From NCBI RefSeq assembly GCF_024699275.1, contig NZ_JAILPX010000095.1, positions 1 to 20,232 on the forward strand: a stretch of 20,232 bases of DNA. Reading direction: 5' to 3'. Below the pieces are notes generated by a model. That model saw only the letters and a list, made by a program, of their open reading frames with translations, did no database searches and was not told the DNA's origin. Of this stretch, positions 1 through 6,511 are shown piece after piece (the first letter of the stretch is position 1; the number at the start of each line of letters is the position of its first letter). A program made the translations under genes and the position numbers. The DNA comes from Selenomonas sp. (GTDB lineage Bacteria; Bacillota_C; Negativicutes; Selenomonadales; Selenomonadaceae).

Positions 1-122
1 GCTTAGGCAGCGTATGCGTAATCGAATTCGTCAATTACATTTAGCGGTTAAGAGTTAGGCTTCGTAACCATTGGCCTGCGAACCTCGTGGCTTCGATACC
101 CCGTCGAAACCATTGCATCCCC
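1..122 (-). ncRNA. ssrA: tmRNA (ssrA), 5' portion, cut by the window edge
   Basis: Transfer-messenger RNA rescues stalled ribosomes and adds a degradation tag. Read on the minus strand, the RNA starts GGGGATGCAATGG followed by TTCGACGGGG, the conserved tmRNA 5' acceptor/D-like segment. The tag frame is the only one open up to a stop: TAA at positions 5-3, preceded by codons for VIDEFDYAYAA, ending in the usual small hydrophobic degron (AYAA). The resume codon is most likely GTA at 38-36, because the preceding TAAAT resembles the TAACT before the Bacillus subtilis resume codon; this choice is inferred. The rest of the RNA (pseudoknots and 3' acceptor half) lies outside the window. It has its own promoter just upstream. 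Confidence 0.93.
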
Positions 123-137
123 AAATTGTATTTAACT

Positions 138-166
138 AGTATAACATTTTTATTCTTGTAAGTCAA
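138..166 (-). promoter_or_regulatory. ssrA promoter
   Basis: On the minus strand, a -35 TTGACT (166-161) and a -10 TATACT (143-138) are separated by exactly 17 bases. The -10 ends 15 bases before the GGGG that starts mature tmRNA, so a short 5' leader is probably trimmed, presumably by RNase P. Confidence 0.8.
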
Positions 167-203
167 ATTGAAGCAGGAATTTTGGCCTTTGCCCTAGAAG
201 TAC

Positions 204-233
204 TTGCTAGAAGTTGGCAGTGTTTGGTATAAT
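204..233 (+). promoter_or_regulatory. Promoter of the chemotaxis receptor gene
   Basis: A perfect -10 TATAAT (228-233) has a -35-like TTGCTA (204-209) 18 bases upstream. It fires away from the ssrA promoter and lies 45 bases before the receptor start codon. Confidence 0.6.
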
Positions 234-278
234 ATCATAGCTAAGATTGATGTTAGGAATCTATGAGGGAGTGAAAAC

Positions 279-2267
279 ATGGGTATTAAACAGAAATTTA
301 TTGTGCTGGCAGGGATTGTCGGCATTATTCTGACCATTGTTTCTGTGACGGGGTACATCACAGCCTATAACAATCTGTCAGATGCTGTTAATCAGGAGAT
401 TGTGGCCAATGTCAATACGGAGCGGGAAGTCGTGGATGGTTGGCTGAAAGAAAAGGCTAAACCGGTTACTTCACAGGCTGATTTGATGACGGAAATCGAG
501 CAGGCTGAATGGCTGAACTTTGATCCGGAAGATATGAAGAAGTTCTTGAGCGTGGCTGCTTCCGATAAAGATATTCAGGAAATGACCCGTGGCGATGAAA
601 ACGGCATGTTCCTGCCTTATTACAGCCCCGATGAAACGGGGAAGACGGATCCCCGCAAGCGTCCCTGGTACTCTCAGGCCCGTGATGCTGGCAAGACCGT
701 ATATACCGATGTCTATACCAGTAAGAGCACTGGCGACCTGGTAGTGTCGGCGGTGGCACCGTTCTATGGGCCCAACAAGCAGTTCCGGGGGGCTATCTGT
801 GGCGATATTACGCTGACGGTATTGAAAGATCAGGTGCAGAAGATCAAATATCGTGGTGAGGGCGTGGGGTTCATTATCGAAAAAACCGGCAAATTGCTGG
901 CTACTTCCGGTAAGGAACAGCCCATGTCGGAAGCTAAGGACATCAAGGGCATTGGTGAGAAACTGGATTCCATGTTCCAGAGTGGTAATGGCTATATTAC
1001 CTTTAACGATGCAGATGGTGTGGAACAGATGCTGGCCTATACCACGGTCCCCACTACGGGGTGGCTGATTGGTATGGCTGTACCTACGGACTTTGTCTTT
1101 GCGCCGATTCATCGTCTGCGTGTTATCTATGGTGTGTTGATCGTGGTTGGCCTGCTGTTGGTCATTGGCATGTGCCTGACTTTTGCCAACCGGATTACCA
1201 AACCCATCGTTGCCCTGGAGGGGCAGGCCAGTCAGCTGGCAGATGGCAATCTGCGGGTACCGCAGCTGCCGGTGGAATCTTCGGATGAAATTGGCTCGAT
1301 GACTCAGGCCTTTAATACCATGCAACAGCACCTGCATGATTTGATTGGCAAGATGGCTGCAACCTCTGAGCAGGTGGCAGCGGCTTCGGAAGAGCTTACC
1401 GCCAATGCCCACCAGTCCGCAGATGCTGCAGTCCATGTGGCTGAAACCATTGGTGAAGTGTCCATGGGTATGGATCAGCAGTTATCGGATATCGATGGCG
1501 CCAAGAAGAATGTTGACAGTGTGTTCGTGGATATTACGGCCATGACGGAGAAGAGTCAGAAGGTTACGGAAGCCGCCGTGAATACCTCGGAAGCAGCTAA
1601 ACAGGGTGAGCTGTTGATGAAGGATGCCACCACCAAGATGTCCCATATCGAAAAGAGTGTTATGAACTCTGCAGATGTGGTGCGTACCCTGGGGGAAAGT
1701 TCCCAGCAGATCGGTCAGATTGTGGAGGCCATTTCGTCCATTGCCGATCAGACGAACCTGTTGGCGCTCAATGCTGCAATTGAGGCTGCCCGGGCTGGTG
1801 AACACGGCAGAGGCTTCGCTGTAGTAGCGGATGAGGTGCGTAAGCTGGCAGCTGAATCGCAGGAATCGGCTGAGCAGATCAAGGCGCGCATTCTTACCAT
1901 TCAGCAGGATACGGCTCACGCTGTAGAAGCCATGGAAGAGGGCAAGTCCGAAGTCCAGTTGGGGACAAAAGCCATTCGGGATGTGGGCGAACAGTTCCAG
2001 GATATTATGGGACAGGTCAACGGCATCCGCGATCAGATTGACGAAATCAGCACCTCGGTCAATTCCGTATCTTCTGGTGCAGGCCATATCGTCGAAGCTG
2101 TGGATTCCATTGATAGCGTCAGCCGCAAAACCGCGGAGCATACGTCTTCTATCTCGGCATCCACGGAAGAGCAGTCCGCTTCTAATGAAGAGATTGCTTC
2201 GGCATCGCAGTCCCTGGCTAATTTGGCAGCAGACATGCAGGATGCCATCAACAAATTCAAATTATAA
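279..2267 (+). CDS. Methyl-accepting chemotaxis protein with dCache sensor
   Basis: A transmembrane chemoreceptor of 662 residues that would signal through CheW/CheA to the flagellar motor. It has a signal-anchor helix at about residues 7-29 and an extracytoplasmic dCache-type domain at about 30-280, with RPWY at 128-131 followed by a YTD segment. A second membrane helix lies at about 282-304 and a HAMP domain begins at RITKP (305) and runs to about 357. The long cytoplasmic coiled coil carries the highly conserved hairpin tip ([20 protein letters not shown], near 495-515). RPWY plus downstream aspartates recalls amino-acid-binding dCache receptors, but the upstream tyrosine of that motif is not where expected, so the ligand is open. 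No CheR-binding pentapeptide is seen (it ends NKFKL). The start is supported by GAGGGAG upstream. No other che gene is present here, so it is an orphan receptor. Confidence 0.95.
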   Translation: MGIKQKFIVLAGIVGIILTIVSVTGYITAYNNLSDAVNQEIVANVNTEREVVDGWLKEKAKPVTSQADLMTEIEQAEWLNFDPEDMKKFLSVAASDKDIQEMTRGDENGMFLPYYSPDETGKTDPRKRPWYSQARDAGKTVYTDVYTSKSTGDLVVSAVAPFYGPNKQFRGAICGDITLTVLKDQVQKIKYRGEGVGFIIEKTGKLLATSGKEQPMSEAKDIKGIGEKLDSMFQSGNGYITFNDADGVEQMLAYTTVPTTGWLIGMAVPTDFVFAPIHRLRVIYGVLIVVGLLLVIGMCLTFANRITKPIVALEGQASQLADGNLRVPQLPVESSDEIGSMTQAFNTMQQHLHDLIGKMAATSEQVAAASEELTANAHQSADAAVHVAETIGEVSMGMDQQLSDIDGAKKNVDSVFVDITAMTEKSQKVTEAAVNTSEAAKQGELLMKDATTKMSHIEKSVMNSADVVRTLGESSQQIGQIVEAISSIADQTNLLALNAAIEAARAGEHGRGFAVVADEVRKLAAESQESAEQIKARILTIQQDTAHAVEAMEEGKSEVQLGTKAIRDVGEQFQDIMGQVNGIRDQIDEISTSVNSVSSGAGHIVEAVDSIDSVSRKTAEHTSSISASTEEQSASNEEIASASQSLANLAADMQDAINKFKL

Positions 2268-2280
2268 CGAGACGCAGATT

Positions 2281-2357
2281 GCAAAAGGCGAGCAAATCCT
2301 TTGCCGGGCTGCAACGCTGAGGGAAGGGCGCATCTGGTGACAGATGACTGCCAGCCT
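2281..2357 (+). ncRNA. Possible structured RNA element, class not recognised
   Basis: Hand folding gives a compact structure. Hairpin A pairs GCAAAAGG (2281-2288) with CCTTTGC (2298-2304), with one bulge. A closing helix pairs GGGCTG (2306-2311) with CAGCCT (2352-2357). Inside it sits a perfect 6-bp helix CATCTG/CAGATG (2331-2336/2341-2346) capped by a GUGA (GNRA-type) tetraloop, and a weak 3-bp helix (2315-2317/2328-2330). A strong terminator follows 20 bases later, an arrangement typical of a riboswitch expression platform. It starts 13 bases after the receptor stop codon. Pieces such as GAGCAAATCC and GGGCTGCAACGC recall the c-di-GMP-I riboswitch, but the helix order does not fit. It could instead be only the 3' UTR of the receptor mRNA. 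Confidence 0.3.
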
Positions 2358-2377
2358 GTTATTTTCGTTGGTTATAG

Positions 2378-2411
2378 ATTTGACCGGTCAGTATTGACCG
2401 GTCAAATTTTT
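2378..2411 (+). terminator. Strong intrinsic terminator after the receptor gene
   Basis: A perfect 13-bp stem (ATTTGACCGGTCA, 2378-2390, with its complement 2395-2407) has a GTAT loop and runs into five T residues (2407-2411). Each arm also contains a self-complementary core, TGACCGGTCA. It ends the receptor transcript or attenuates corA transcription. Confidence 0.85.
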
Positions 2412-2479
2412 GTGGTAAAATCCATAAAGAAGATGTATAATTGAATGCGGAAAAATTGCGGATGGAAAGGCTGGTGAGG

Positions 2480-2578
2480 ATGATGGACGATCACCCTGGT
2501 ACGGAAAATCCAAAACGAAATATGAACAATAGGGAGAATCCATGTCCTTGTCCTTACTGCATAAAGCAAGTGGCATGA
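2480..2578 (+). CDS. Small cysteine-rich ORF (32 aa) upstream of corA
   Basis: A short reading frame starting ATGATG, with GGTGAGG placed 1-7 bases upstream as a closely spaced ribosome-binding site. It encodes a polar 32-residue peptide whose C-terminal half reads ENPCPCPYC, three cysteines in a proline-rich run that could bind a metal or iron-sulfur cluster. It ends 27 bases before corA, which has its own GAGGAG site. A TATAAT at 2436-2441, downstream of the terminator, could drive both, although no good -35 is visible. It could be a real small protein, a leader peptide whose translation affects corA, or chance. The spacing, the start and the cysteine pattern are seen; any function is unknown. 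Confidence 0.35.
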   Translation: MMDDHPGTENPKRNMNNRENPCPCPYCIKQVA

Positions 2579-2605
2579 TGATCTCCCCATAGAGAGGAGA
2601 TATCC

Positions 2606-3559
2606 ATGCTAAAGATATACAAATCCATGGAGAGCGGCCCCTTGCAGGAGCTGACACTGAAGACCCTGGAGAAGGGAGCTTGGATAAATATTGTCGATCC
2701 CACCCCCTATGAGTTGAAGGTAGTCAGTAATCTCACGGAAGTTGACCCGGATTTTTTACGCTCTGCACTGGATGATGAGGAACGTTCTCATACGGATATC
2801 GAAGACGATTCGGTCATGGTTCTGACGAATGTGGCCGTGAATCGAGGCGACGATAGCTATGATGCCTTGCCTTTGGCCATTATTATTAGCGAGGATTACA
2901 TCATAACGGTTTGTCTGGAAGAAACGCCGGTAATGGCGGAGTTTAATGAGCGTACGGCCAAGCTGTTCCGCACGTATAAGAAAACACGTTTTTTGTTTCA
3001 GATCCTTTATAAATCGGCTACGTTCTATTTGCGTTATCTGCGTCAGATCAGCAAGCGTTCAGATGATATAGAGAATCAGCTGCGCCATGATATGAAGAAC
3101 AGCGAAATCCTGCGGCTTTTGGAGTTGCAAAAGGGTCTGACCTATTTTAATGCAGCTATCCGCTCCAATGGTGCTGTGCTGGATAAGCTTTTGCGCATGC
3201 GCAAGAGTCCTGCTCTGACGCCTTTGCTGAAGGCTTATGAAGAAGATGAGGACCTGCTGGAGGACGTTATCGTCGAGAACAAGCAGGCCAAGGAAATGGT
3301 GGAGATGTACAGCAAGATTTTGGCCCGTATGGCCGATACCTTTGCTTCTATTATTGCCAACAACCAGAACCTGGTGATGAAATTCTTGGCCGCCATGACG
3401 ATTATCATCGCTATTCCCACAGTGGTATCCAGTTTTTTCGGAATGAATGTGCCCGTGCCTTTTGAGGGCAATGAATCCGGCTTCTTATACGTAATGGTTA
3501 TCGCATTTGTCATCAGCATCGCTGGTGCAGTGGCGCTATGGAAAAAAGATATGTTTTGA
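2606..3559 (+). CDS. corA: CorA-family magnesium/divalent cation transporter
   Basis: An inner-membrane channel of the CorA/2-TM-GxN family, 317 residues, close to the usual length. It would form a pentamer importing Mg2+ and possibly Co2+ or Ni2+. The large N-terminal cytoplasmic domain (about 1-255) ends in a long charged helix. Two transmembrane helices close the protein, at about 260-279 and 291-312. The signature GMN is at 279-281, at the end of the first helix, in the sequence FFGMNVP. The acidic loop (PFEGNES) and the basic C-terminal tail (KKDMF) are typical. The ATG follows GAGAGGAGATATCC, a good ribosome-binding site. The long structured leader upstream (RNA element, terminator, small ORF) suggests control before translation, but no recognisable M-box Mg2+ riboswitch is seen. 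Confidence 0.95.
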   Translation: MLKIYKSMESGPLQELTLKTLEKGAWINIVDPTPYELKVVSNLTEVDPDFLRSALDDEERSHTDIEDDSVMVLTNVAVNRGDDSYDALPLAIIISEDYIITVCLEETPVMAEFNERTAKLFRTYKKTRFLFQILYKSATFYLRYLRQISKRSDDIENQLRHDMKNSEILRLLELQKGLTYFNAAIRSNGAVLDKLLRMRKSPALTPLLKAYEEDEDLLEDVIVENKQAKEMVEMYSKILARMADTFASIIANNQNLVMKFLAAMTIIIAIPTVVSSFFGMNVPVPFEGNESGFLYVMVIAFVISIAGAVALWKKDMF

Positions 3560-3560
3560 A

Positions 3561-3593
3561 AAAACGGTCAGCCTGTTGGAGCTGACCGTTTTT
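3561..3593. terminator. Bidirectional terminator between corA and the AbrB-family gene
   Basis: A 12-bp stem, AAAACGGTCAGC (3561-3572) with GCTGACCGTTTT (3581-3592), has an 8-base loop and T-rich flanks on both strands. It starts two bases after the corA stop and serves the convergent gene as well. Confidence 0.85.
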
Positions 3594-3627
3594 CCTGTCT
3601 TTTCCGTTAAGGAAAGAGATAGATGGT

Positions 3628-4668
3628 TTATTTCTGTTGGTAGTGGGCTAAAATCCAGCGGACAATCAGCGGATAGCAAAGCATGATGAAGAGCAGGCGG
3701 GTGAGCTGATAGGCGGTCATGGTAGAGCTGTCTGCCCCCACAACCAGGGCGGTTATGCCCATTTCGGCCAATCCACCAGGGGCGGTGGCCAGAAAGGTGG
3801 TTACGATGGTGGAGGGGGTTAACAGGGCTAACATCACCCCCATGCCCATGGATATGGCCAATACAAAAAGCACACTGCCAATCAGTACAGGTCCCATGCC
3901 ATGATATTCCCGGAGTTTTCGCAGGTCGATGCTGCTGCCGATATAACTGCCTACACATATCTGGGCTGCATTCAGGTAATGTACCGGAATCAGGGGAGCG
4001 GTATCTTCTGCGATTATGATGAAGATGGCGGTGGCCAGAAGTGGTCCTAAAAGAGGAGCGGTGGGAAGCTTGATGAATTTGCCTATGAGGGCACCGGAGA
4101 CAGCTACCAGAAAGAAGCTGAAGGCATTGCTCGCGGGGGGAAGGTCTATTGGTGCGGCGGAATCTGCGGCAGGCAGTACATGGATGACCAGAAAAGGAAT
4201 CACAAAGACCACGGAGAGCATGCGCAGGGTCTGCATAATCGTAACGGCGGTAAGGTCGGCTTCCTTCATTTCTGCAGCCAGGATGACCATTTGGGATAGT
4301 CCGCCGGGTACACAGCCCAATAGGCAGCTGGTAAAGTTGATTTTTGTGTGGCGGCACATGAGCCAGGCAGAAAAAATTCCCGCACTGATGGTAACAAAGG
4401 TCGCCAACAGCATGAAGGGCAGCTGATTCAGGATGGCCTGCCCCGTTTCCACGGTAAAGGGGCGTCCCATGGAGTAGCCCAAGGGAATCAAGGCGAGATT
4501 GCGGATAAAAAGCGGCCAGTGCAGCTGCCGCTTAAGGAATAGGGAAGTGATTGCTACAGCCAGAATCGGTCCTAAGGTCCAGGGCAGAGGCGCGTTTATT
4601 TCCGCGAATAAAAAACCGCCACAAGTGGCGATGATGATGGTAAAAATAAAATCTAGCAAATTATGCAC
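3628..4668 (-). CDS. AbrB-family duplicated membrane protein (putative transporter)
   Basis: An integral membrane protein of about 346 residues, matching the AbrB duplication family (Pfam PF05145, distinct from the Bacillus DNA-binding AbrB). The internal duplication is visible: APLPWTLGPILAVAI (26-40) recurs as TAPLLGPLLATAI (203-215), and PGGLSQM (121-127) recurs as PGGLAEM (297-303). Each half carries several hydrophobic helices. The family has been named a putative ammonia monooxygenase or regulator, but its substrate is not established. The start is uncertain. The longest frame begins GTG at 4668, but AAAGGA lies only 2 bases before it. A TTG three codons later (4659) has wider, also imperfect, spacing. 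The gene stands alone, with corA convergent and the DedA gene divergent. Confidence 0.85.
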   Translation of the reverse strand: MHNLLDFIFTIIIATCGGFLFAEINAPLPWTLGPILAVAITSLFLKRQLHWPLFIRNLALIPLGYSMGRPFTVETGQAILNQLPFMLLATFVTISAGIFSAWLMCRHTKINFTSCLLGCVPGGLSQMVILAAEMKEADLTAVTIMQTLRMLSVVFVIPFLVIHVLPAADSAAPIDLPPASNAFSFFLVAVSGALIGKFIKLPTAPLLGPLLATAIFIIIAEDTAPLIPVHYLNAAQICVGSYIGSSIDLRKLREYHGMGPVLIGSVLFVLAISMGMGVMLALLTPSTIVTTFLATAPGGLAEMGITALVVGADSSTMTAYQLTRLLFIMLCYPLIVRWILAHYQQK

Positions 4669-4684
4669 GTTCCTTTCTTTCGTT

Positions 4685-4713
4685 ATCCTATCATCTTTTG
4701 GCAGGACTGTAAA
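4685..4713 (-). promoter_or_regulatory. Possible promoter of the AbrB-family gene
   Basis: On the minus strand, TTTACA (4713-4708) and TAGGAT (4690-4685) are 17 bases apart. The -35 is good and the -10 is fair (4 of 6), and the pair sits 17 bases before the GTG. It is back to back with the DedA promoter. Confidence 0.4.
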
Positions 4714-4728
4714 TGGTACAAATTTTTA

Positions 4729-4757
4729 TTGCCTATTACCAGCTTATAGGTTATAAT
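4729..4757 (+). promoter_or_regulatory. Promoter of the DedA-family gene
   Basis: A -35 TTGCCT (4729-4734), a 17-base spacer and a perfect -10 TATAAT (4752-4757). The start codon is 28 bases downstream. Confidence 0.7.
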
Positions 4758-4785
4758 AGCCCAAGATATGAGAAAGGAGTTTGTA

Positions 4786-5403
4786 ATGGAACAGTTTTCA
4801 ACAATCTTTTTGGAGTTTATCGCATCCTGGGGGTATATGGCGGTTGCTATTCTTATGGCCGCAGAGAATGCCTGCATTCCCATTCCCAGTGAGCTGATTT
4901 TGGGGTTTGCCGGATATTTGATTTTTGCCGATCAGATGAGCTTTGTGGGAGCTTTGACTGCTGGTATGATAGGCGGTATGGCGGGTTCCATCTTTGCCTA
5001 TGCCGTAGGTCATTACGGCGGACGTACTTTTGTGGATAAATATGGTCATTATTTCTTCGTGAAGAAATCCCATGTGGATATTGCCCAAAACTGGTTCGAT
5101 AAATATGGATTGAAAGCTGTATTCTTCAGCCGGATGCTGCCGGTGGTGCGAACCTTTATTTCCCTGCCGGCAGGCTTTGCCCATGTGGATATGAAGAAGT
5201 TCCTGACTTTGACCTTTTTAGGTTCCCTTCCCTGGACAGCGTTGATTCTCTTTGCCGGTATGATGCTGGGCAAGAGCTGGCAGGTCATGTTGGCTGTTGG
5301 GCATCAGGCCAGCCTTATTTTTGTAGGCGTATGTGCCGTGATTATCCTTGTGTTGTATCTGCGGTATCGTAAACGCAAACAGCAGAAGCAGGCTTTGGAA
5401 TAA
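4786..5403 (+). CDS. DedA-family (SNARE-associated/VTT) membrane protein
   Basis: A 205-residue inner-membrane protein of the DedA family, whose members are implicated in lipid carrier recycling and membrane homeostasis. Family marks are visible: E27 followed by IPIPSE at 31-36 in the first re-entrant segment, GHYGGR at 75-80, and FSRMLPVVRTFISLPAG at 114-130 with its conserved arginines. A C-terminal membrane helix (about 174-192) is followed by a basic tail (RYRKRKQQK). The start is ATG 4786 because a good ribosome-binding site, AGAAAGGAG, lies six bases before it. An in-frame ATG at 4768 would place that site inside the gene. It is transcribed alone from the promoter just upstream. Which DedA paralogue it is, and what lipid it handles, cannot be told here. 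Confidence 0.92.
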   Translation: MEQFSTIFLEFIASWGYMAVAILMAAENACIPIPSELILGFAGYLIFADQMSFVGALTAGMIGGMAGSIFAYAVGHYGGRTFVDKYGHYFFVKKSHVDIAQNWFDKYGLKAVFFSRMLPVVRTFISLPAGFAHVDMKKFLTLTFLGSLPWTALILFAGMMLGKSWQVMLAVGHQASLIFVGVCAVIILVLYLRYRKRKQQKQALE

Positions 5404-5470
5404 AGGTATAGAAAAATGGGGATTGTGAAATTCCCGTTATATGGAAATATGGTCTGCAGACATAAAATGT

Positions 5471-5518
5471 AAAGCCCCGCATAAGTTAGATTTTTGGGTC
5501 TAATTTATGCGGGGCTTT
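5471..5518. terminator. Long bidirectional terminator hairpin between the DedA gene and thiW
   Basis: A 20-bp stem with one G-U pair joins AAAGCCCCGCATAAGTTAGA (5471-5490) to its complement (5499-5518), with an 8-base loop. Its AAA/TTT ends and central position suit termination of both convergent genes. The T tail beyond the stem is short on both strands. Confidence 0.75.
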
Positions 5519-5604
5519 GTAAAATCATCAATTCAATTTTACAGCCTTCTTGTTTAACAGGCAGGGTGATTCGGTTGTGGAGATGACTGGTATGGGGTGG
5601 GGAT

Positions 5605-6111
5605 TCAGTGACCGTTAGTCTGTAGGACGTTGGTCGCTTTTTGCAGGTTATAAAGGATTACGGCCGAGATGAGTGCTCCGGCAGCTGTGGAGATGAAGAA
5701 GGGCATGATATAGATGTAGAAAGCTGTACTGCCGGCACTTTGTCCGAGAAAAAGGATGGCCAATGGATAGGCGCAGAGCCCTCCGATGATTGCGGTCCCC
5801 AAAACTTCTCCCAGCAATGCAGTCAGGATGCTATGGGTATGACGATAGGCAAGGCCACAGAGCAGGGCTCCGAACATACTGCCTGGAAAGGCCAGAATAC
5901 TGCCCAGACCTAACAGATTGCGCAATAGCGAGGCGGTAAAAGCGGCCCCTACGGCGTAACCGGGACCAAGCAGGACTCCGCAGAGAATGTTGACCATGTG
6001 CTGAACGGGTGCACATTTGCTGCCCAGTACAGGCAGGGAAAACAGACTGCCTGCCACTGCTACGCCGGCCAGCACACCTGCCAACACAATCTTTTGGGAC
6101 TTACTATTCAT
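5605..6111 (-). CDS. thiW: ThiW, substrate-binding S component of an ECF thiamine-precursor transporter
   Basis: A small hydrophobic protein of 168 residues with about five or six membrane helices, recognised as ThiW. This is the membrane S component that binds a thiamine precursor (thought to be the thiazole moiety) and uses a shared ECF energising module (EcfA/EcfA'/EcfT) encoded elsewhere. The N-terminal segment with PVLGSKCAPVQHMVN, the GPGYAVGAAF and LRNLLGLGSILAFPGSMFGALLCGLAY segments, and a C-terminal GALISAVILY helix fit the family. The ATG at 6111-6109 follows AAAGGTGGAG. It is a single-gene unit preceded by a TPP riboswitch and terminator, so expression should fall when thiamine pyrophosphate is plentiful. 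No thiM or thiE lies beside it here. Confidence 0.92.
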   Translation of the reverse strand: MNSKSQKIVLAGVLAGVAVAGSLFSLPVLGSKCAPVQHMVNILCGVLLGPGYAVGAAFTASLLRNLLGLGSILAFPGSMFGALLCGLAYRHTHSILTALLGEVLGTAIIGGLCAYPLAILFLGQSAGSTAFYIYIMPFFISTAAGALISAVILYNLQKATNVLQTNGH

Positions 6112-6133
6112 GATTTTGACTCCACCTTTCTGG

Positions 6134-6170
6134 AAAATAAAAAACAGGAGAAGCCGTGGGGCATCTCCTG
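6134..6170 (-). terminator. Attenuator of the TPP riboswitch (thiW leader)
   Basis: On the minus strand, CAGGAGATGCC (6170-6160) pairs with GGCTTCTCCTG (6155-6145), with one mismatch and a 4-base loop, followed by a run of T with one A (6144-6134). It lies between the aptamer and the thiW ribosome-binding site. Its 3' arm TTCTCCTG (6152-6145) can pair fully, counting G-U pairs, with the aptamer 5' segment CAGGGGAG (6273-6266), giving a plausible antiterminator. Confidence 0.85.
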
Positions 6171-6187
6171 CAAAGAATCACTCAGTA

Positions 6188-6275
6188 TGACTTCCTACGG
6201 CGGCATTATCCGCATCAGGTAAAGGGTCGAAGTTAGAGCACTTCCTCTCAGCCTGCAGACACAAGCTCCCCTGTT
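6188..6275 (-). promoter_or_regulatory. TPP (THI element) riboswitch
   Basis: The minus strand shows the conserved TPP aptamer blocks in order: AGGGGAGC, then GGCTGAGA, ACCCTTTACCTGAT, GGATAATGCCG and GTAGGAAGT. These make up the pyrimidine-sensing and pyrophosphate-sensing arms. TPP binding should favour the terminator that follows and switch thiW off. Confidence 0.96.
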
Positions 6276-6291
6276 TCTAGAATACGCATTT

Positions 6292-6320
6292 ATTATATAA
6301 AAATATCTAGGAAATTTCAA
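6292..6320 (-). promoter_or_regulatory. thiW leader promoter
   Basis: On the minus strand, TTGAAA (6320-6315) and a perfect TATAAT (6297-6292) are 17 bases apart. Transcription would start near 6285, about 10 bases before the riboswitch core. Confidence 0.85.
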
Positions 6321-6324
6321 GAGA

Positions 6325-6353
6325 ATAAAAAAAGGAGCTGATGCACAGCTCCT
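6325..6353 (-). terminator. Terminator of the tRNA-Gln transcript
   Basis: On the minus strand, AGGAGCTG (6353-6346), a 5-base loop and CAGCTCCT (6340-6333) are followed by a run of seven T. It lies 11 bases after the tRNA 3' end and directly upstream of the thiW promoter. Confidence 0.9.
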
Positions 6354-6364
6354 AAACTTTCATT

Positions 6365-6440
6365 TGGCAGGGGTAGCTGGACTCGAACCAACGCATGCGG
6401 GATTCAGAGACCCGTGCCTTACCAACTTGGCGATACCCCT
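6365..6440 (-). tRNA. tRNA-Gln (anticodon CTG)
   Basis: A 76-base cloverleaf. The acceptor stem is AGGGGTA/TACCCCT with discriminator G and an encoded CCA. The D arm is GCC/GGC. The anticodon loop is CTCTGAA, giving anticodon CTG, with T33 and A37 as expected. The T arm is GTTGG-TTCGAGT-CCAGC. It decodes CAG as glutamine. The innermost anticodon-stem pair (31-39) is T-T, a mismatch. It has its own consensus promoter and terminator. Confidence 0.95.
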
Positions 6441-6466
6441 GTGTGACTACCTGTCAACGAAAATAA

Positions 6467-6495
6467 ATTATACGGATTTTTAATCCACTTGTCAA
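6467..6495 (-). promoter_or_regulatory. Consensus promoter of tRNA-Gln
   Basis: On the minus strand, TTGACA (6495-6490) and TATAAT (6472-6467) are separated by 17 bases, a perfect sigma-70-type match. It lies 27 bases before the tRNA 5' end and begins 17 bases after the MATE stop codon. Confidence 0.93.
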
Positions 6496-6511
6496 TACTT
6501 TTTTTATATTT

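Noticed and set aside
471..1436. Long open frame of 321 codons on the minus strand inside the chemoreceptor gene
   Set aside because: It is fully antisense to a clear chemoreceptor, has no ribosome-binding site or promoter, and its product is low-quality, rich in His, Arg and Gln, with no family features.
2281..2357. c-di-GMP-I (GEMM) riboswitch assignment
   Set aside because: Shared short strings only; the GNRA hairpin comes in the wrong place and the core GGACGCAAAGC block is not intact. Kept as an unclassified element.
2606..3559. M-box Mg2+ riboswitch expected before corA
   Set aside because: No M-box conserved blocks are visible between 2268 and 2605.
3536..4357. Minus-strand frame of 273 codons overlapping the AbrB-family gene
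   Set aside because: It is a shifted frame of the real minus-strand gene and lacks membrane or domain features; its start has no ribosome-binding site.
4768..4785. Upstream ATG for the DedA-family gene
   Set aside because: Using it would place the strong AGAAAGGAG site inside the coding region; the ATG at 4786 is correctly spaced from it.
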